From: an uncultured Clostridia bacterium
GTDB lineage: Bacteria; Bacillota; Clostridia; Christensenellales; UBA3700
Direction of reading: 5' to 3'
Assembly (NCBI GenBank): GCA_947646415.1
Contig: CANSGN010000001.1
Coordinates: 129,945-193,944 of the forward strand
DNA length: 64,000 nucleotides
Shown piece by piece: positions 1 through 8,177 of this stretch (positions are counted from its first letter, which is position 1; every line of letters begins with the position of its first letter). A program made the position numbers and the translations under genes. The notes beneath the pieces were generated by a model that did no database searches, was not told where the DNA came from, and saw nothing but the letters and a program-made list of their open reading frames with translations.

Positions 1-48
1 AATCTCGCCGATAGGTCGCAATTAGCGGAGAAAAAAGAGGATGATATT

Positions 49-726
49 ATGAATGAAATGGTAAATATTTACATAATGGGTAAGTTGTACAGTGTACCGG
101 CAGAGCTTACAATTATGAATGCTATGGAATATGCTGGGTACAAACATATTCGCGGTTGTGGATGCAGAGCAGGTTTTTGCGGTGCTTGTGCCACAATTTA
201 CAGAATTGCAGGAGAAAGTGAATTGAAGTTTGCTTTGGCTTGCCAAACTAAGGTTGAAAATAATATGTATATTGCAAATATCCCTTATTTTCCAACTCAA
301 AAGGCTCAATATGACATTAACGAGATTAAGCCAACCGAGCAAATTATGATGCAATTATATCCTGAAATATACAGTTGTATCGGTTGCAATGCTTGTACTA
401 AAGCTTGCCCTCAAAACTTGAAAGTTATGCAATATATTGCTTACGCTCAAAGAGCTGAATTTGCAAAATGTGCGGAAGAGTCTTTTGACTGCGTATCTTG
501 CGGTATGTGCTCAAACAGATGCCCTGCAGGTATTTCTCATAGACTTGTTTCATTGCTTGCAAGACGTCTTAATGGTAAGTACATTATGCCAAAGAGTGAG
601 CATTTGGAAAAGAGAGTAAACGATATTTTAAACGGCGAATATCTTGATATGCTTGAGAAAATCGCAAATAAGCCTTTAGCCGAAATTGAAGAGCTTTACA
701 ATAACCGTGATATGGAACAAAAATAA
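49..726 (+). CDS. Fumarate reductase/succinate dehydrogenase-like iron-sulfur subunit
   Basis: Predicted electron-transfer subunit for the flavoprotein encoded 12 bp downstream. Residues 1-75 look like a plant-type [2Fe-2S] domain (Cys39, Cys44, Cys47, Cys65). Residues 108-160 carry two four-cysteine ferredoxin motifs (Cys110/113/116/120-Pro and Cys148/151/154/158-Pro). That is the FrdB/SdhB order of domains, except that canonical FrdB has a three-iron cluster, whereas here both C-terminal motifs look complete. At 225 aa it is a little short. GAGG at 37-40 lies 8 nt before the ATG. The frame is open back to base 1 but contains no other start codon. No membrane-anchor subunit is visible, so how it meets its electron donor is unknown. 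Confidence 0.85.
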   Translation: MNEMVNIYIMGKLYSVPAELTIMNAMEYAGYKHIRGCGCRAGFCGACATIYRIAGESELKFALACQTKVENNMYIANIPYFPTQKAQYDINEIKPTEQIMMQLYPEIYSCIGCNACTKACPQNLKVMQYIAYAQRAEFAKCAEESFDCVSCGMCSNRCPAGISHRLVSLLARRLNGKYIMPKSEHLEKRVNDILNGEYLDMLEKIANKPLAEIEELYNNRDMEQK

Positions 727-738
727 GGAGAGTGGCGT

Positions 739-2343
739 ATGTATACTGATGAAATGTTAGAATCTATGAAGAAAGTTGAACTTTCTCGTAAGGCAAGAAT
801 AGGACAAGTTCCAAGACGTATGACTGCGGAAGAAAAAGATATTCTTCTTGCGGAAAATCATCCCGACTATATTGAAAGTGCGTTCACAACCCTTAGCGTT
901 GGTGCAAACAAAGGTCAAAAAGTACCTTGTGCTTTGGCAGACTTATTACAAGGCAAAAGCCGTGTTTTGGGCAAGAAAATCGACCTTAAAAAGCCTAAGT
1001 ACGAGTCAGATGTGTTGATTATCGGTGGCGGTGGCTCAGGTGCGAGTGCTGCAATCGAGGCTTACAATGCAGGTTGTAAAGTTGTTATGGTAACAAAACT
1101 TAGAATCGGCGATGCAAACACAATGATGGCAGAGGGTGGTATTCAAGCTGCTGATAAGGAAAATGACAGCCCTGCTACTCACTATTTGGATGCTTTCGGT
1201 GGCGGACACTTTACAAACAAACCTGAACTTTTGAAAAAGTTGGTTTACAAAGCACCTGAGGCTATAAAATGGCTTAACGATATGGGTGTAATGTTTGATA
1301 AAGACGAAAACGGCGTAATGGCTACTACTCCGGGCGGCGGTACTTCAAGAAACAGAATGCACGCTTGTGCAGACTATTCCGGTGCGGAGATTATGCGTGT
1401 TTTGCGTGACGAAGTTTGGAATGACAATATCGAGGTTGTAGAGTTTACTTCCGCAATCGAAATTTTGAAAGACGACAACGGTAATGCTGCAGGTGCTATT
1501 TTGTTAAATATGGAAACAGGCGAGGTTACTGTTGCAAAAGCAAAAACAGTTGTTATTTGTACAGGTGGTGCGGGTAGACTTCACTATCAAGATTTCCCAA
1601 CTTCAAACCACTATGGTGCAACTGCAGACGGTTTGGTTTTGGCATACAGAGCAGGTGCGGTTTTACGTGATGCGGACTCTATCCAATATCATCCAACAGG
1701 CGTTGCTTATCCTGCACAAATGCGTGGTGCTTTGGTTACTGAAAAGGTAAGAAGTATCGGTGCAATGCTTGTAAATGTAAACGGCGAGGCGTTTATGAAT
1801 CCGCTTGAGTGCCGTGACGTTACAGCATCTTCTATCATTCGTGAGTGCAGACGCGGTAATGGTGTAAAAACTCCTCTTGGCGAAGCAATTTGGCTTGATA
1901 GCCCGATGATTGATATGATTCATGGCGAAGGTTACCTTGAAAAGAAATTACCGGGAATGTTAAGAATGTATCAAAAAATGGGTATTGATATGAGAAAAGA
2001 GCCGATTTTGATTTATCCTACACTTCACTATCAAAATGGTGGTGTGGATGTAACTGCGGATAGTATGACTACTACTGTAAATAACCTTTATGTTGCAGGC
2101 GAGGCAGCAGGCGGCGTTCATGGTAGAAACAGACTTATGGGTAACAGCTTGCTAGACGTTATCGTATTTGGTAGAAATGCAGGTCAATATGCAGCAGCTA
2201 AGGCTAAGCAAATCCCAATGCCAGGTAAGTTGAACTATAATCACGTTAAAGATTTTGATAAAGAGTGCAAGGATGCAGGTGTAACTTACAAAGAGCTTTC
2301 TCCAAAGTTGCTACCAAATTATAATAATATTAAAACAATTTAA
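739..2343 (+). CDS. Fumarate reductase/succinate dehydrogenase-like FAD subunit
   Basis: Flavoprotein of the FrdA/SdhA superfamily, probably reducing fumarate made by the fumarase encoded next. A Rossmann FAD motif (GGGGSG) is at residues 96-101 after an unusual 85-90-residue N-terminal extension. The substrate-domain signatures QYHPTG (about 316-321) and the RDV-containing segment (about 359) are present, and a C-terminal HGRNR-MGNSLLD block closes the FAD site. With 534 aa including the extension, the C-terminal helical domain of classical FrdA (570-600 aa) seems to be missing. GGAGAG precedes the ATG. It is co-directional and closely spaced with its neighbours, so one operon is likely. Whether it works as fumarate reductase or on another enoate cannot be told from sequence. 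Confidence 0.82.
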   Translation: MYTDEMLESMKKVELSRKARIGQVPRRMTAEEKDILLAENHPDYIESAFTTLSVGANKGQKVPCALADLLQGKSRVLGKKIDLKKPKYESDVLIIGGGGSGASAAIEAYNAGCKVVMVTKLRIGDANTMMAEGGIQAADKENDSPATHYLDAFGGGHFTNKPELLKKLVYKAPEAIKWLNDMGVMFDKDENGVMATTPGGGTSRNRMHACADYSGAEIMRVLRDEVWNDNIEVVEFTSAIEILKDDNGNAAGAILLNMETGEVTVAKAKTVVICTGGAGRLHYQDFPTSNHYGATADGLVLAYRAGAVLRDADSIQYHPTGVAYPAQMRGALVTEKVRSIGAMLVNVNGEAFMNPLECRDVTASSIIRECRRGNGVKTPLGEAIWLDSPMIDMIHGEGYLEKKLPGMLRMYQKMGIDMRKEPILIYPTLHYQNGGVDVTADSMTTTVNNLYVAGEAAGGVHGRNRLMGNSLLDVIVFGRNAGQYAAAKAKQIPMPGKLNYNHVKDFDKECKDAGVTYKELSPKLLPNYNNIKTI

Positions 2344-2355
2344 TCGGAGTGTAGT

Positions 2356-3198
2356 ATGAGAGAGTTAGATGTTAAAGAAATTACTTGCGCATTAAGAGAG
2401 ATGGCAATAAGTATCAATCACGAATTATCGCCTGATATGTGCGAACTACTTAATAATTCGGATAAAAAAGAAGAGTCTCCTTTAGGCAAACAAATTTTAG
2501 GTCAACTAAAAGAGAATATGCAAATTGCTAAAGACGAGATGATTCCTATCTGTCAAGATACAGGTATGGCAGTTGTATTTGCAGAAATCGGTCAGGATGT
2601 TCACTTGGTGGGCGGAAATATCGAGGATGCAATCAATGAGGGCATAAGACAAGGCTATGTTGAAGGATTTTTGAGGAAGTCCGTAGTAGCAGACCCTATT
2701 CAAAGGGTAAATACCAAGGACAATACGCCTGCTGTTATACACTATTCAATAGTTGCGGGAGATAAAGTTAAGCTTACTTTATCCCCAAAAGGCTTTGGTA
2801 GCGAAAATATGAGTAAAGTATATATGTTAAAACCTGCACAAGGCATAGAAGGAGTTAAAGAGGCTGTTTTGACCGCTGTTAAAGAGGCAGGTCCTAACGC
2901 TTGTCCTCCAATCGTTGTCGGTGTAGGTATTGGCGGTACATTTGAAAAATGTGCAATTCTTGCTAAAAAAGCACTTACAAGAAACGCTCTTTCTCACAAC
3001 GAAATTCCTTACGTAAAAGAGCTTGAAATTGAGCTTTTGGAAAAAATCAACAACTTAGGTATCGGACCTGCGGGCTTAGGTGGCAGAATTACCGCACTTG
3101 CTGTAAATGTGGAAACTTATCCTACTCATATAGCGGGACTTCCTGTTGGCATTAACATTTGTTGCCATGTTAACAGACACATTTCACGCGAATTATAA
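2356..3198 (+). CDS. Class I fumarate hydratase, alpha subunit
   Basis: N-terminal (iron-sulfur) half of the two-subunit, oxygen-sensitive fumarase that interconverts malate and fumarate. The 280-aa protein has the family cysteine segments: PICQDTG near residue 66, GSENMSK near 149 and PNACPPIVVGVGIGG near 180, plus the C-terminal GPAGLGG and CCHVNRH blocks. It lies 12 bp after the flavoprotein and 12 bp before the beta subunit. Together these four genes would form a malate to fumarate to succinate branch, the reductive arm of the TCA cycle used by anaerobes. L(+)-tartrate dehydratase is the usual confusable relative; the fumarate-reductase-like neighbours favour fumarase. Confidence 0.9.
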   Translation: MRELDVKEITCALREMAISINHELSPDMCELLNNSDKKEESPLGKQILGQLKENMQIAKDEMIPICQDTGMAVVFAEIGQDVHLVGGNIEDAINEGIRQGYVEGFLRKSVVADPIQRVNTKDNTPAVIHYSIVAGDKVKLTLSPKGFGSENMSKVYMLKPAQGIEGVKEAVLTAVKEAGPNACPPIVVGVGIGGTFEKCAILAKKALTRNALSHNEIPYVKELEIELLEKINNLGIGPAGLGGRITALAVNVETYPTHIAGLPVGINICCHVNRHISREL

Positions 3199-3210
3199 GG
3201 AGAAACAAGT

Positions 3211-3759
3211 ATGGATATTAAATTGAATACTCCTCTTACTCGTGAGGATACAAACAAATTGACTGCAGGCGATTACGTATACTTGAGTGGTACTATTTAC
3301 ACAGCAAGAGATGCAGCTCATGCAAGAATGAACGAGACATTGGATAAAGGCGAGAGTTTGCCTGTTGATTGGAAAAACAATATAGTATATTATTTAGGAC
3401 CTACTCCTGCAAGACCCGGTAAAGTTATCGGCTCGGCAGGACCTACTACAGCAAGCCGTATGGATAAATACGCTCCTAGACTTTTGGATATGGGCTTGAT
3501 TGGTATGATAGGTAAAGGTAAAAGAACAAAAGAAGTACTTGATGCAGTTGTAAGAAACGGTGGCGTTTATTTTGCGGCTGTTGGCGGTGCAGGCGCACTT
3601 TTGTCAAAATGTATTAAAAATGCGGAAGTTGTGGCTTATGACGATTTAGGCACGGAGGCTATCCGTAAACTTACAGTGGAAAACTTACCTGTTATAGTTG
3701 TAGCAGACAGTAAAGGCAACAATCTTTATGAAACTGCAACAGAAAAATACAAAAAATAA
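3211..3759 (+). CDS. Class I fumarate hydratase, beta subunit
   Basis: C-terminal half of the two-subunit class I fumarase, 182 aa. It has the characteristic segment around residues 65-85 (YLGPTPARPG then SAGPTTASRMD) and the GMIGKG / AAVGGAGAL blocks of the beta domain. AAGGAG ends 8 nt before the ATG. It is the last gene of the operon; the next gene starts 39 bp later behind its own ribosome site and encodes an unrelated lipoprotein, with no clear terminator between them, so some readthrough is possible. Confidence 0.9.
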   Translation: MDIKLNTPLTREDTNKLTAGDYVYLSGTIYTARDAAHARMNETLDKGESLPVDWKNNIVYYLGPTPARPGKVIGSAGPTTASRMDKYAPRLLDMGLIGMIGKGKRTKEVLDAVVRNGGVYFAAVGGAGALLSKCIKNAEVVAYDDLGTEAIRKLTVENLPVIVVADSKGNNLYETATEKYKK

Positions 3760-3798
3760 TAAAAATTTTAATTTTAAATATTTAATTTAGGAGATTTT

Positions 3799-5220
3799 AT
3801 GAAAAAGTTATTATCTATATTATTATGCTGTATACTTGTGGCATCTTGCTGTTTATTGTTTGTAGGCTGTAGTAATAATAAGGGGAAAGCAACTTTATAT
3901 TCGGATAACCTTGTTCAAGAGGTTGAAAATAAAGGCGATATTTACACTGTTACTTTAAAGGGCAAACAACGTGTCGACACAATGATTTTGGAAGAAAATA
4001 CAGATAATGTAACTTCTTTTGGTGTTTACGGAAAAGAAGATGATGGTAGTTATACTTTGATTTATAAACAAAACAGAATTGACAAGTATAGGGTTTGTTC
4101 TTTGGACGAAATTGTTACCGATGAATTGCGCATTGAAATATACAACAAACAAGGTAATGTGAAAATCAACAATATAGAAGCTTATGACAGCGAGGCTGTT
4201 AAAAGAGAAACTCCTTTCAGAGTAGTGGACTACATTCTTTCCACCGACCAAAAATTGCAAAACAATCAAAATAAAAAAGATTTTTACAATCATTTTAAAG
4301 TAGTTGATGATTTGCTTTTGTTTGGCGATATAAGTATGGGTACAGATGCCAATGTAATTTACAATGAAGGAAAGGAAGATTTTGTAAGCGATATTGAGAC
4401 AATTAATTTGTTAAAAGGCGAGACAAAAGCTAATAATCCTGACATGAAGATAGTTGTAAATGTGGATATTAGGTCAAATTCGGTATCTAGTGACGAAAAG
4501 AAACCTAATAAAGCCGTTTACAAATGGATAAAAGCAAATATGAACACTATTGTATCAAATTTGGTTGCGTTTGCAAACGAGCACAATGTTGATGGTTTAA
4601 ATCTTGATTGGAATTATCCTGAAAACGGTACACAATGGAATTGGTTTTCTAAATTGATTGTTGAGCTTGATAAACAGTTGGATAGTGCAGGAAAATATGT
4701 TACTGTTTCCCTAACACCAAATAGTTGCAGTTTGTCTAAAAAAGCAAGAAATGCTATCGACTATGTAAACTTGCAAACTTACGATATGTTTGACGAAAGA
4801 GGCGAACATTCATCAAATTACGAAACTTGCATACATTCTGTTCAAACATTTATGCAAAAATCTAAATTTACCGCAGATAAAATAATGCTAGGTTTACCTT
4901 TTTACGGAAGAACAACTAACCAATCGACAATTATCATAGGTTATGAAGCATATTACGAAAAAAATACCAATAGCATCAATAAATGGATAAATAAAAGAGA
5001 AAACTACAACTATGTAGGAGATGACGGAGTAGAAAAGTATAGTTACTTATACTACAACGGATACGCTATGATTCGTGATAAAACAACTTATGCAATAGCT
5101 AGTGGTTTAGGTGGAGTATCGGTATTTAAATTTGATTTTGACATCGGCGAGGACAAAGAATTATCTTTACATAATGCTATAAAAGATGCAATATCAAGAG
5201 GAGTTAAAGTTACTCAATAA
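3799..5220 (+). CDS. GH18-fold lipoprotein with altered catalytic motif
   Basis: Surface lipoprotein: Lys-rich start, hydrophobic core and lipobox-like FVGC at residues 21-24 (VASC at 14-17 is an alternative). Residues 30-130 resemble an F5/8-type (discoidin-like) carbohydrate-binding domain. Residues about 140-460 have the glycoside hydrolase 18 barrel signatures: DYVNLQTYD at 321-329 and IMLGLPFYGR at 362-371. The catalytic strand, normally D-G-x-D-x-D-W-E-Y, reads D265-G-L-N268-L-D270-W-N272-Y, so the general acid Glu is Asn. I infer a binding protein (lectin-like, as seen in other GH18 pseudo-enzymes) or an altered activity. GGAG lies 6-7 nt before the ATG, and a strong terminator follows. 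Confidence 0.8.
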   Translation: MKKLLSILLCCILVASCCLLFVGCSNNKGKATLYSDNLVQEVENKGDIYTVTLKGKQRVDTMILEENTDNVTSFGVYGKEDDGSYTLIYKQNRIDKYRVCSLDEIVTDELRIEIYNKQGNVKINNIEAYDSEAVKRETPFRVVDYILSTDQKLQNNQNKKDFYNHFKVVDDLLLFGDISMGTDANVIYNEGKEDFVSDIETINLLKGETKANNPDMKIVVNVDIRSNSVSSDEKKPNKAVYKWIKANMNTIVSNLVAFANEHNVDGLNLDWNYPENGTQWNWFSKLIVELDKQLDSAGKYVTVSLTPNSCSLSKKARNAIDYVNLQTYDMFDERGEHSSNYETCIHSVQTFMQKSKFTADKIMLGLPFYGRTTNQSTIIIGYEAYYEKNTNSINKWINKRENYNYVGDDGVEKYSYLYYNGYAMIRDKTTYAIASGLGGVSVFKFDFDIGEDKELSLHNAIKDAISRGVKVTQ

Positions 5221-5232
5221 TTAATGATTACA

Positions 5233-5262
5233 AAAGGTCGGGTATCCGACCTTTGTGTTTTT
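5233..5262 (+). terminator. Rho-independent terminator after the GH18-like gene
   Basis: Perfect 9-bp stem AAAGGTCGG / CCGACCTTT with a 4-nt loop, followed by GTGTTTTT. It begins 12 nt past the stop codon. Confidence 0.85.
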
Positions 5263-5371
5263 ATCTGAATTGAAATTTATGACATTTATATTTTTATATA
5301 TTAGCAAAGCTTTTAACAGCCTGATTATGGCTAATATTTTTACTGTAATCTAAATTATTTTTAATTAAATT

Positions 5372-5408
5372 CACCCTCAAACAACTTGGTTTGAGGGTGT
5401 TACTTTTT
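5372..5408 (+). terminator. Second strong hairpin, terminator-like
   Basis: Perfect 11-bp stem CACCCTCAAAC / GTTTGAGGGTG with a 6-nt loop, followed by TTACTTTTT. It stands alone 150 bp after the gene's own terminator and 100 bp before the invertible segment, so it may insulate that segment from upstream readthrough. In the other direction the flank is A/T mixed rather than a clean U tract. Confidence 0.6.
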
Positions 5409-5509
5409 GTGTAAAGTTTAAAGTAGGCAAAAAGTGGTGTTCACTGCAATAATCCTATCAAAAATCGGGACTATCGGGGTTAAAAATTTGCCTTTAATGT
5501 AAAGTTTGG

Positions 5510-5536
5510 GTACATGGAATAAGTATATCTATGTAC
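5510..5536 (+). repeat. Candidate recombination site A (upstream half of invertible promoter 1)
   Basis: 27-bp site of three 9-bp parts: arm GTACATGGA, spacer ATAAGTATA, arm TCTATGTAC. The arms are inverted repeats of each other (one mismatch). The whole site matches the reverse complement of site B at 5659-5686 in 26 of 27 positions, and the spacers are exact reverse complements. Arms plus an asymmetric central spacer is the form of a tyrosine-recombinase crossover site. Confidence 0.7.
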
Positions 5537-5549
5537 ATATTATATATAT

Positions 5550-5579
5550 ATTATAGGGTCAAAAGTAAACTTTTGTCAA
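5550..5579 (-). promoter_or_regulatory. Consensus promoter inside invertible segment 1, pointing away from the gene at 5708 (OFF)
   Basis: On the minus strand TTGACA (5579-5574) and TATAAT (5555-5550) are separated by 18 bp; both hexamers are perfect. The -10 box is 13 bp from site A. No minus-strand gene lies downstream, so in this orientation the promoter has no coding target. If the segment between sites A and B were inverted it would point at the surface protein gene at 5708. I found no comparable plus-strand promoter in front of that gene. Confidence 0.7.
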
Positions 5580-5659
5580 CGTTTAATTAAACATTTTGTA
5601 ATTGCTTTACAAAAAGAGTACAAAAACTTTAAAAAACTTTTCCGAAAAACCGCGATTTT

Positions 5660-5686
5660 GTACATAGATATACTTATTCTATGTAA
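5660..5686 (-). repeat. Candidate recombination site B (gene-proximal half of invertible promoter 1)
   Basis: 27-bp site: arm GTACATAGA, spacer TATACTTAT, arm TCTATGTAA. It faces site A. It sits 21 bp before the ATG at 5708, so after inversion it would lie in the mRNA leader just before the ACGGAGG ribosome site. A dimeric-repressor operator is the main alternative reading of either site alone, but does not explain the inverted spacers. Confidence 0.7.
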
Positions 5687-5707
5687 GGAAAAAACGGAGG
5701 TTTTATT

Positions 5708-7900
5708 ATGGCAAAGATTATTAAAAGAGCGGGAATCGTATTTTTTGCATTAGCAATTTCTTGTCTAATGATAATCGGTTTGACAACAACTGCAAATGTT
5801 AACGGAAAGAATAATTCTAGTAATTCAAACAGTGTGATTGCAGATAATAAGGAAACACCTGATTTGGATGAGTCTAAGTATGATTATAAATTGGCAGGTA
5901 CATGTGAGCGAATGGCACAAGAATGGTCTAAAGCTGTTCAACAATCTGTTGATAATGGCGGGGCGAATGTAAATGTTGTTCTTATGAATTATTGGACGGC
6001 ACAAGTTGTGGAAAGCACAACAAAATTTGGTGATGCTGTTGGGTTTGAGGCGGGAATGTTAATAATTCCGGCTAATGCCACAATAACTTTGGAACTAAAC
6101 GGTATGACAATCAATCGTGCACTGACATCGGGTGTAACAGGCGGTAGAATTTTTAAAATTTACGGGACGCTTAATATCTATGATAGATTTTATAACGATG
6201 ACAAAGTTAAAGAAATTTTGGAAATTACTCCCAATGCATTAAAGCATTTGGCAGGATTTGGAAAACTTATTGGAGGAAACTGTTCAGCATCTAGCCCCGG
6301 TGGTGCAATAACAGTGGAGCCGACAGGTACTTTAAATATGTATGGCGGAATTATTTGCGACAATAAGACTTTAGATACAGGCGGCGGAATATTAAACCAA
6401 AATATCTTTAACTTGTACAACGGTGTAATTTGTGATAACTATGCCGAGCGCTTTGGCGGAGGAGTTGCAACATTAGGTGGCAAAACAAATATATATGATG
6501 GTGTGATTGCAAATAATATTTGTAATATTCATGGCGGAGGAATAAGTTTTGATGCTCGCGTGGCCGATTCCGGGAAAATAAGGAGCACAGGTACCATTTA
6601 CAATACAATAGTACAAAATAATTTTTCAAGTTACTACGCTGGTGGAGTAGCATGTTATGATTCGGATATTGAAATTATTGATATTCAAGTAAAAAATAAT
6701 CAAAGCACAAATAATTCAGCTGGTATTTTGGTTTGGAACAATTCCACTCTTGTTATGAAAAACGGAACAGTAACGGGAAATCGTATGCTCGACCGAGGTC
6801 TTAATGGCGAAAATGGTGGAGGCGGAATGCTGGTCGGACTTAATAGTGAAGTTACTATCGAAGATATTTTAATTGCGGACAATGTTATAACAACAAATAT
6901 AGAAAGAGATGTAACAGGTGGGGGAATATTGCTTTTATCGGCCGGAATATTAAATTTGTATGGAGGCGTGATAAAAAATAATTTGGTATATGATATCTCA
7001 AATAAGTATTCTTATGGTGCAGGAGTTTGCGTAAGAGATAAGAATTGCACTTTCAATCTTGGTGGTAATGTACAAATTTACGATAACAAGGCGAATGATG
7101 TGGCAGAGGATTTGTTTGTTAACAAAGATATAAAAGTACATATTGATAAACCTTTGGTAAACGCACACATAGGTGTTAAACTTGCAAAAAGTTATGGAGA
7201 CGGTGTATTTACCGATGGGTATGAGACTTATAATCCCGAAAAACCGAATGCATATTTCTTTGCTAATGACGGGGTTAAAATAGCAACGCTTAATAATAAT
7301 GAAGTGTCTTTTGAGAGTACTTTGGAAAGTGATATTTACGATTACATTTATTTAGAGGACGGATATAGGAAAAACTATAAGGACAACAATCTTGTACACG
7401 CCGTTAATGACTATAAAAAGAGCGTTGCTGTAAATAACGGGGATTTAATACTTGGAAATATAAAGCCAAACACAAGTGTAAATGAGTTTATTTCAAATAT
7501 CAATTTTGCCGGCAGTAGCGTGAAAATGTATAACAGCAAAGGACAAATAGTTTATAACAAAGGTAATGCGGTTAGCGGCATTGATACAAGCAAGTATGAT
7601 AATGGTATTGAGTTTGCAATAGGTACAGGTTGGAAGTTGGAAACTTACAATGATAGCGGTGTATTGATTGAAACATTGTTTTTATCTGTATTAGGGGATA
7701 TAAACGGAGACGGCAGAATAAGCGCAAGCGATTGTACATATTTAAGGCAACTTGCAAGTGAAAAATCGACTTTTGAGAGTATGCTAATAGTCAGAAAACT
7801 TGCAGGTATAATAGATAACAAAGGTAAATTTACAAGTGCGGATAGCGAAATATTAAGAGCAATAATAAATAAAGAAAACTTTATCGAGTTTTATTATTGA
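5708..7900 (+). CDS. Secreted beta-helix surface protein with dockerin-like C terminus
   Basis: 730-aa exported protein of unknown binding target. The signal peptide or anchor is within residues 1-32. Residues about 125-490 form a right-handed parallel beta-helix, with repeated short strands of the type NLYNGVICDN and GGG turns, as in pectate-lyase-like adhesins. The C terminus (661-728) is dockerin-like: a first calcium loop D664-x-N666-x-D668-G with D675, and a degenerate second repeat around D703-D712. Dockerins bind cohesins on scaffolds or the cell wall; no cohesin gene is visible here. ACGGAGG lies 7-8 nt before the ATG. Expression is probably governed by the invertible promoter directly upstream, which is in the OFF orientation in this sequence. 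Confidence 0.8.
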   Translation: MAKIIKRAGIVFFALAISCLMIIGLTTTANVNGKNNSSNSNSVIADNKETPDLDESKYDYKLAGTCERMAQEWSKAVQQSVDNGGANVNVVLMNYWTAQVVESTTKFGDAVGFEAGMLIIPANATITLELNGMTINRALTSGVTGGRIFKIYGTLNIYDRFYNDDKVKEILEITPNALKHLAGFGKLIGGNCSASSPGGAITVEPTGTLNMYGGIICDNKTLDTGGGILNQNIFNLYNGVICDNYAERFGGGVATLGGKTNIYDGVIANNICNIHGGGISFDARVADSGKIRSTGTIYNTIVQNNFSSYYAGGVACYDSDIEIIDIQVKNNQSTNNSAGILVWNNSTLVMKNGTVTGNRMLDRGLNGENGGGGMLVGLNSEVTIEDILIADNVITTNIERDVTGGGILLLSAGILNLYGGVIKNNLVYDISNKYSYGAGVCVRDKNCTFNLGGNVQIYDNKANDVAEDLFVNKDIKVHIDKPLVNAHIGVKLAKSYGDGVFTDGYETYNPEKPNAYFFANDGVKIATLNNNEVSFESTLESDIYDYIYLEDGYRKNYKDNNLVHAVNDYKKSVAVNNGDLILGNIKPNTSVNEFISNINFAGSSVKMYNSKGQIVYNKGNAVSGIDTSKYDNGIEFAIGTGWKLETYNDSGVLIETLFLSVLGDINGDGRISASDCTYLRQLASEKSTFESMLIVRKLAGIIDNKGKFTSADSEILRAIINKENFIEFYY

Positions 7901-7920
7901 TTAATTAAAGAACAACAAAG

Positions 7921-7944
7921 TAAGGCAAATTTTTGCCTTATTTT
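7921..7944 (+). terminator. Terminator after the dockerin protein gene
   Basis: 8-bp stem TAAGGCAA / TTGCCTTA with a 4-nt loop, followed by TTTT. The remaining bases to 8117 are very AT-rich with nothing recognisable. Confidence 0.8.
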
Positions 7945-8117
7945 GCTGTTTAAAGATACTTTTAAATAAGACACAAATAAATTTGTTTATAGACGAATAT
8001 TTGCTAAATATAGTCACAAAATATAAAAGAAATAAATATATTTGAAGTAGAATAGGCAAAAAAAGCAATATAAATATAAAAAAATGTATTTTTTTTAAAT
8101 TTTTTTATAAAAAAGTA

Positions 8118-8146
8118 TTGACATTTACGCTTAAGTGATATAATAT
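8118..8146 (+). promoter_or_regulatory. Sigma-A promoter for the zinc-ribbon gene
   Basis: TTGACA at 8118-8123. The -10 is TAATAT at 8141-8146 (17-bp spacing) or the overlapping perfect TATAAT at 8139-8144 (15 bp). Confidence 0.75.
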
Positions 8147-8177
8147 ATTGCAATGAAGTATAACGAGGGGGGTTAAT

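Noticed and set aside
1-48. Possible tail of an upstream gene
   Set aside because: Two frames stop early (TAG at 12-14 and 23-25) but fewer than eight codons are visible, so no gene can be named.
5233-5408. Riboswitch or T-box between the GH18-like gene and the dockerin gene
   Set aside because: Only two simple hairpins are present, no conserved aptamer blocks, and no plus-strand promoter precedes them.
7728-7760. Further GTACAT-type recombination site inside the dockerin coding region
   Set aside because: A single GTACAT word without a matching arm or inverted partner; it falls within the calcium-loop coding sequence.
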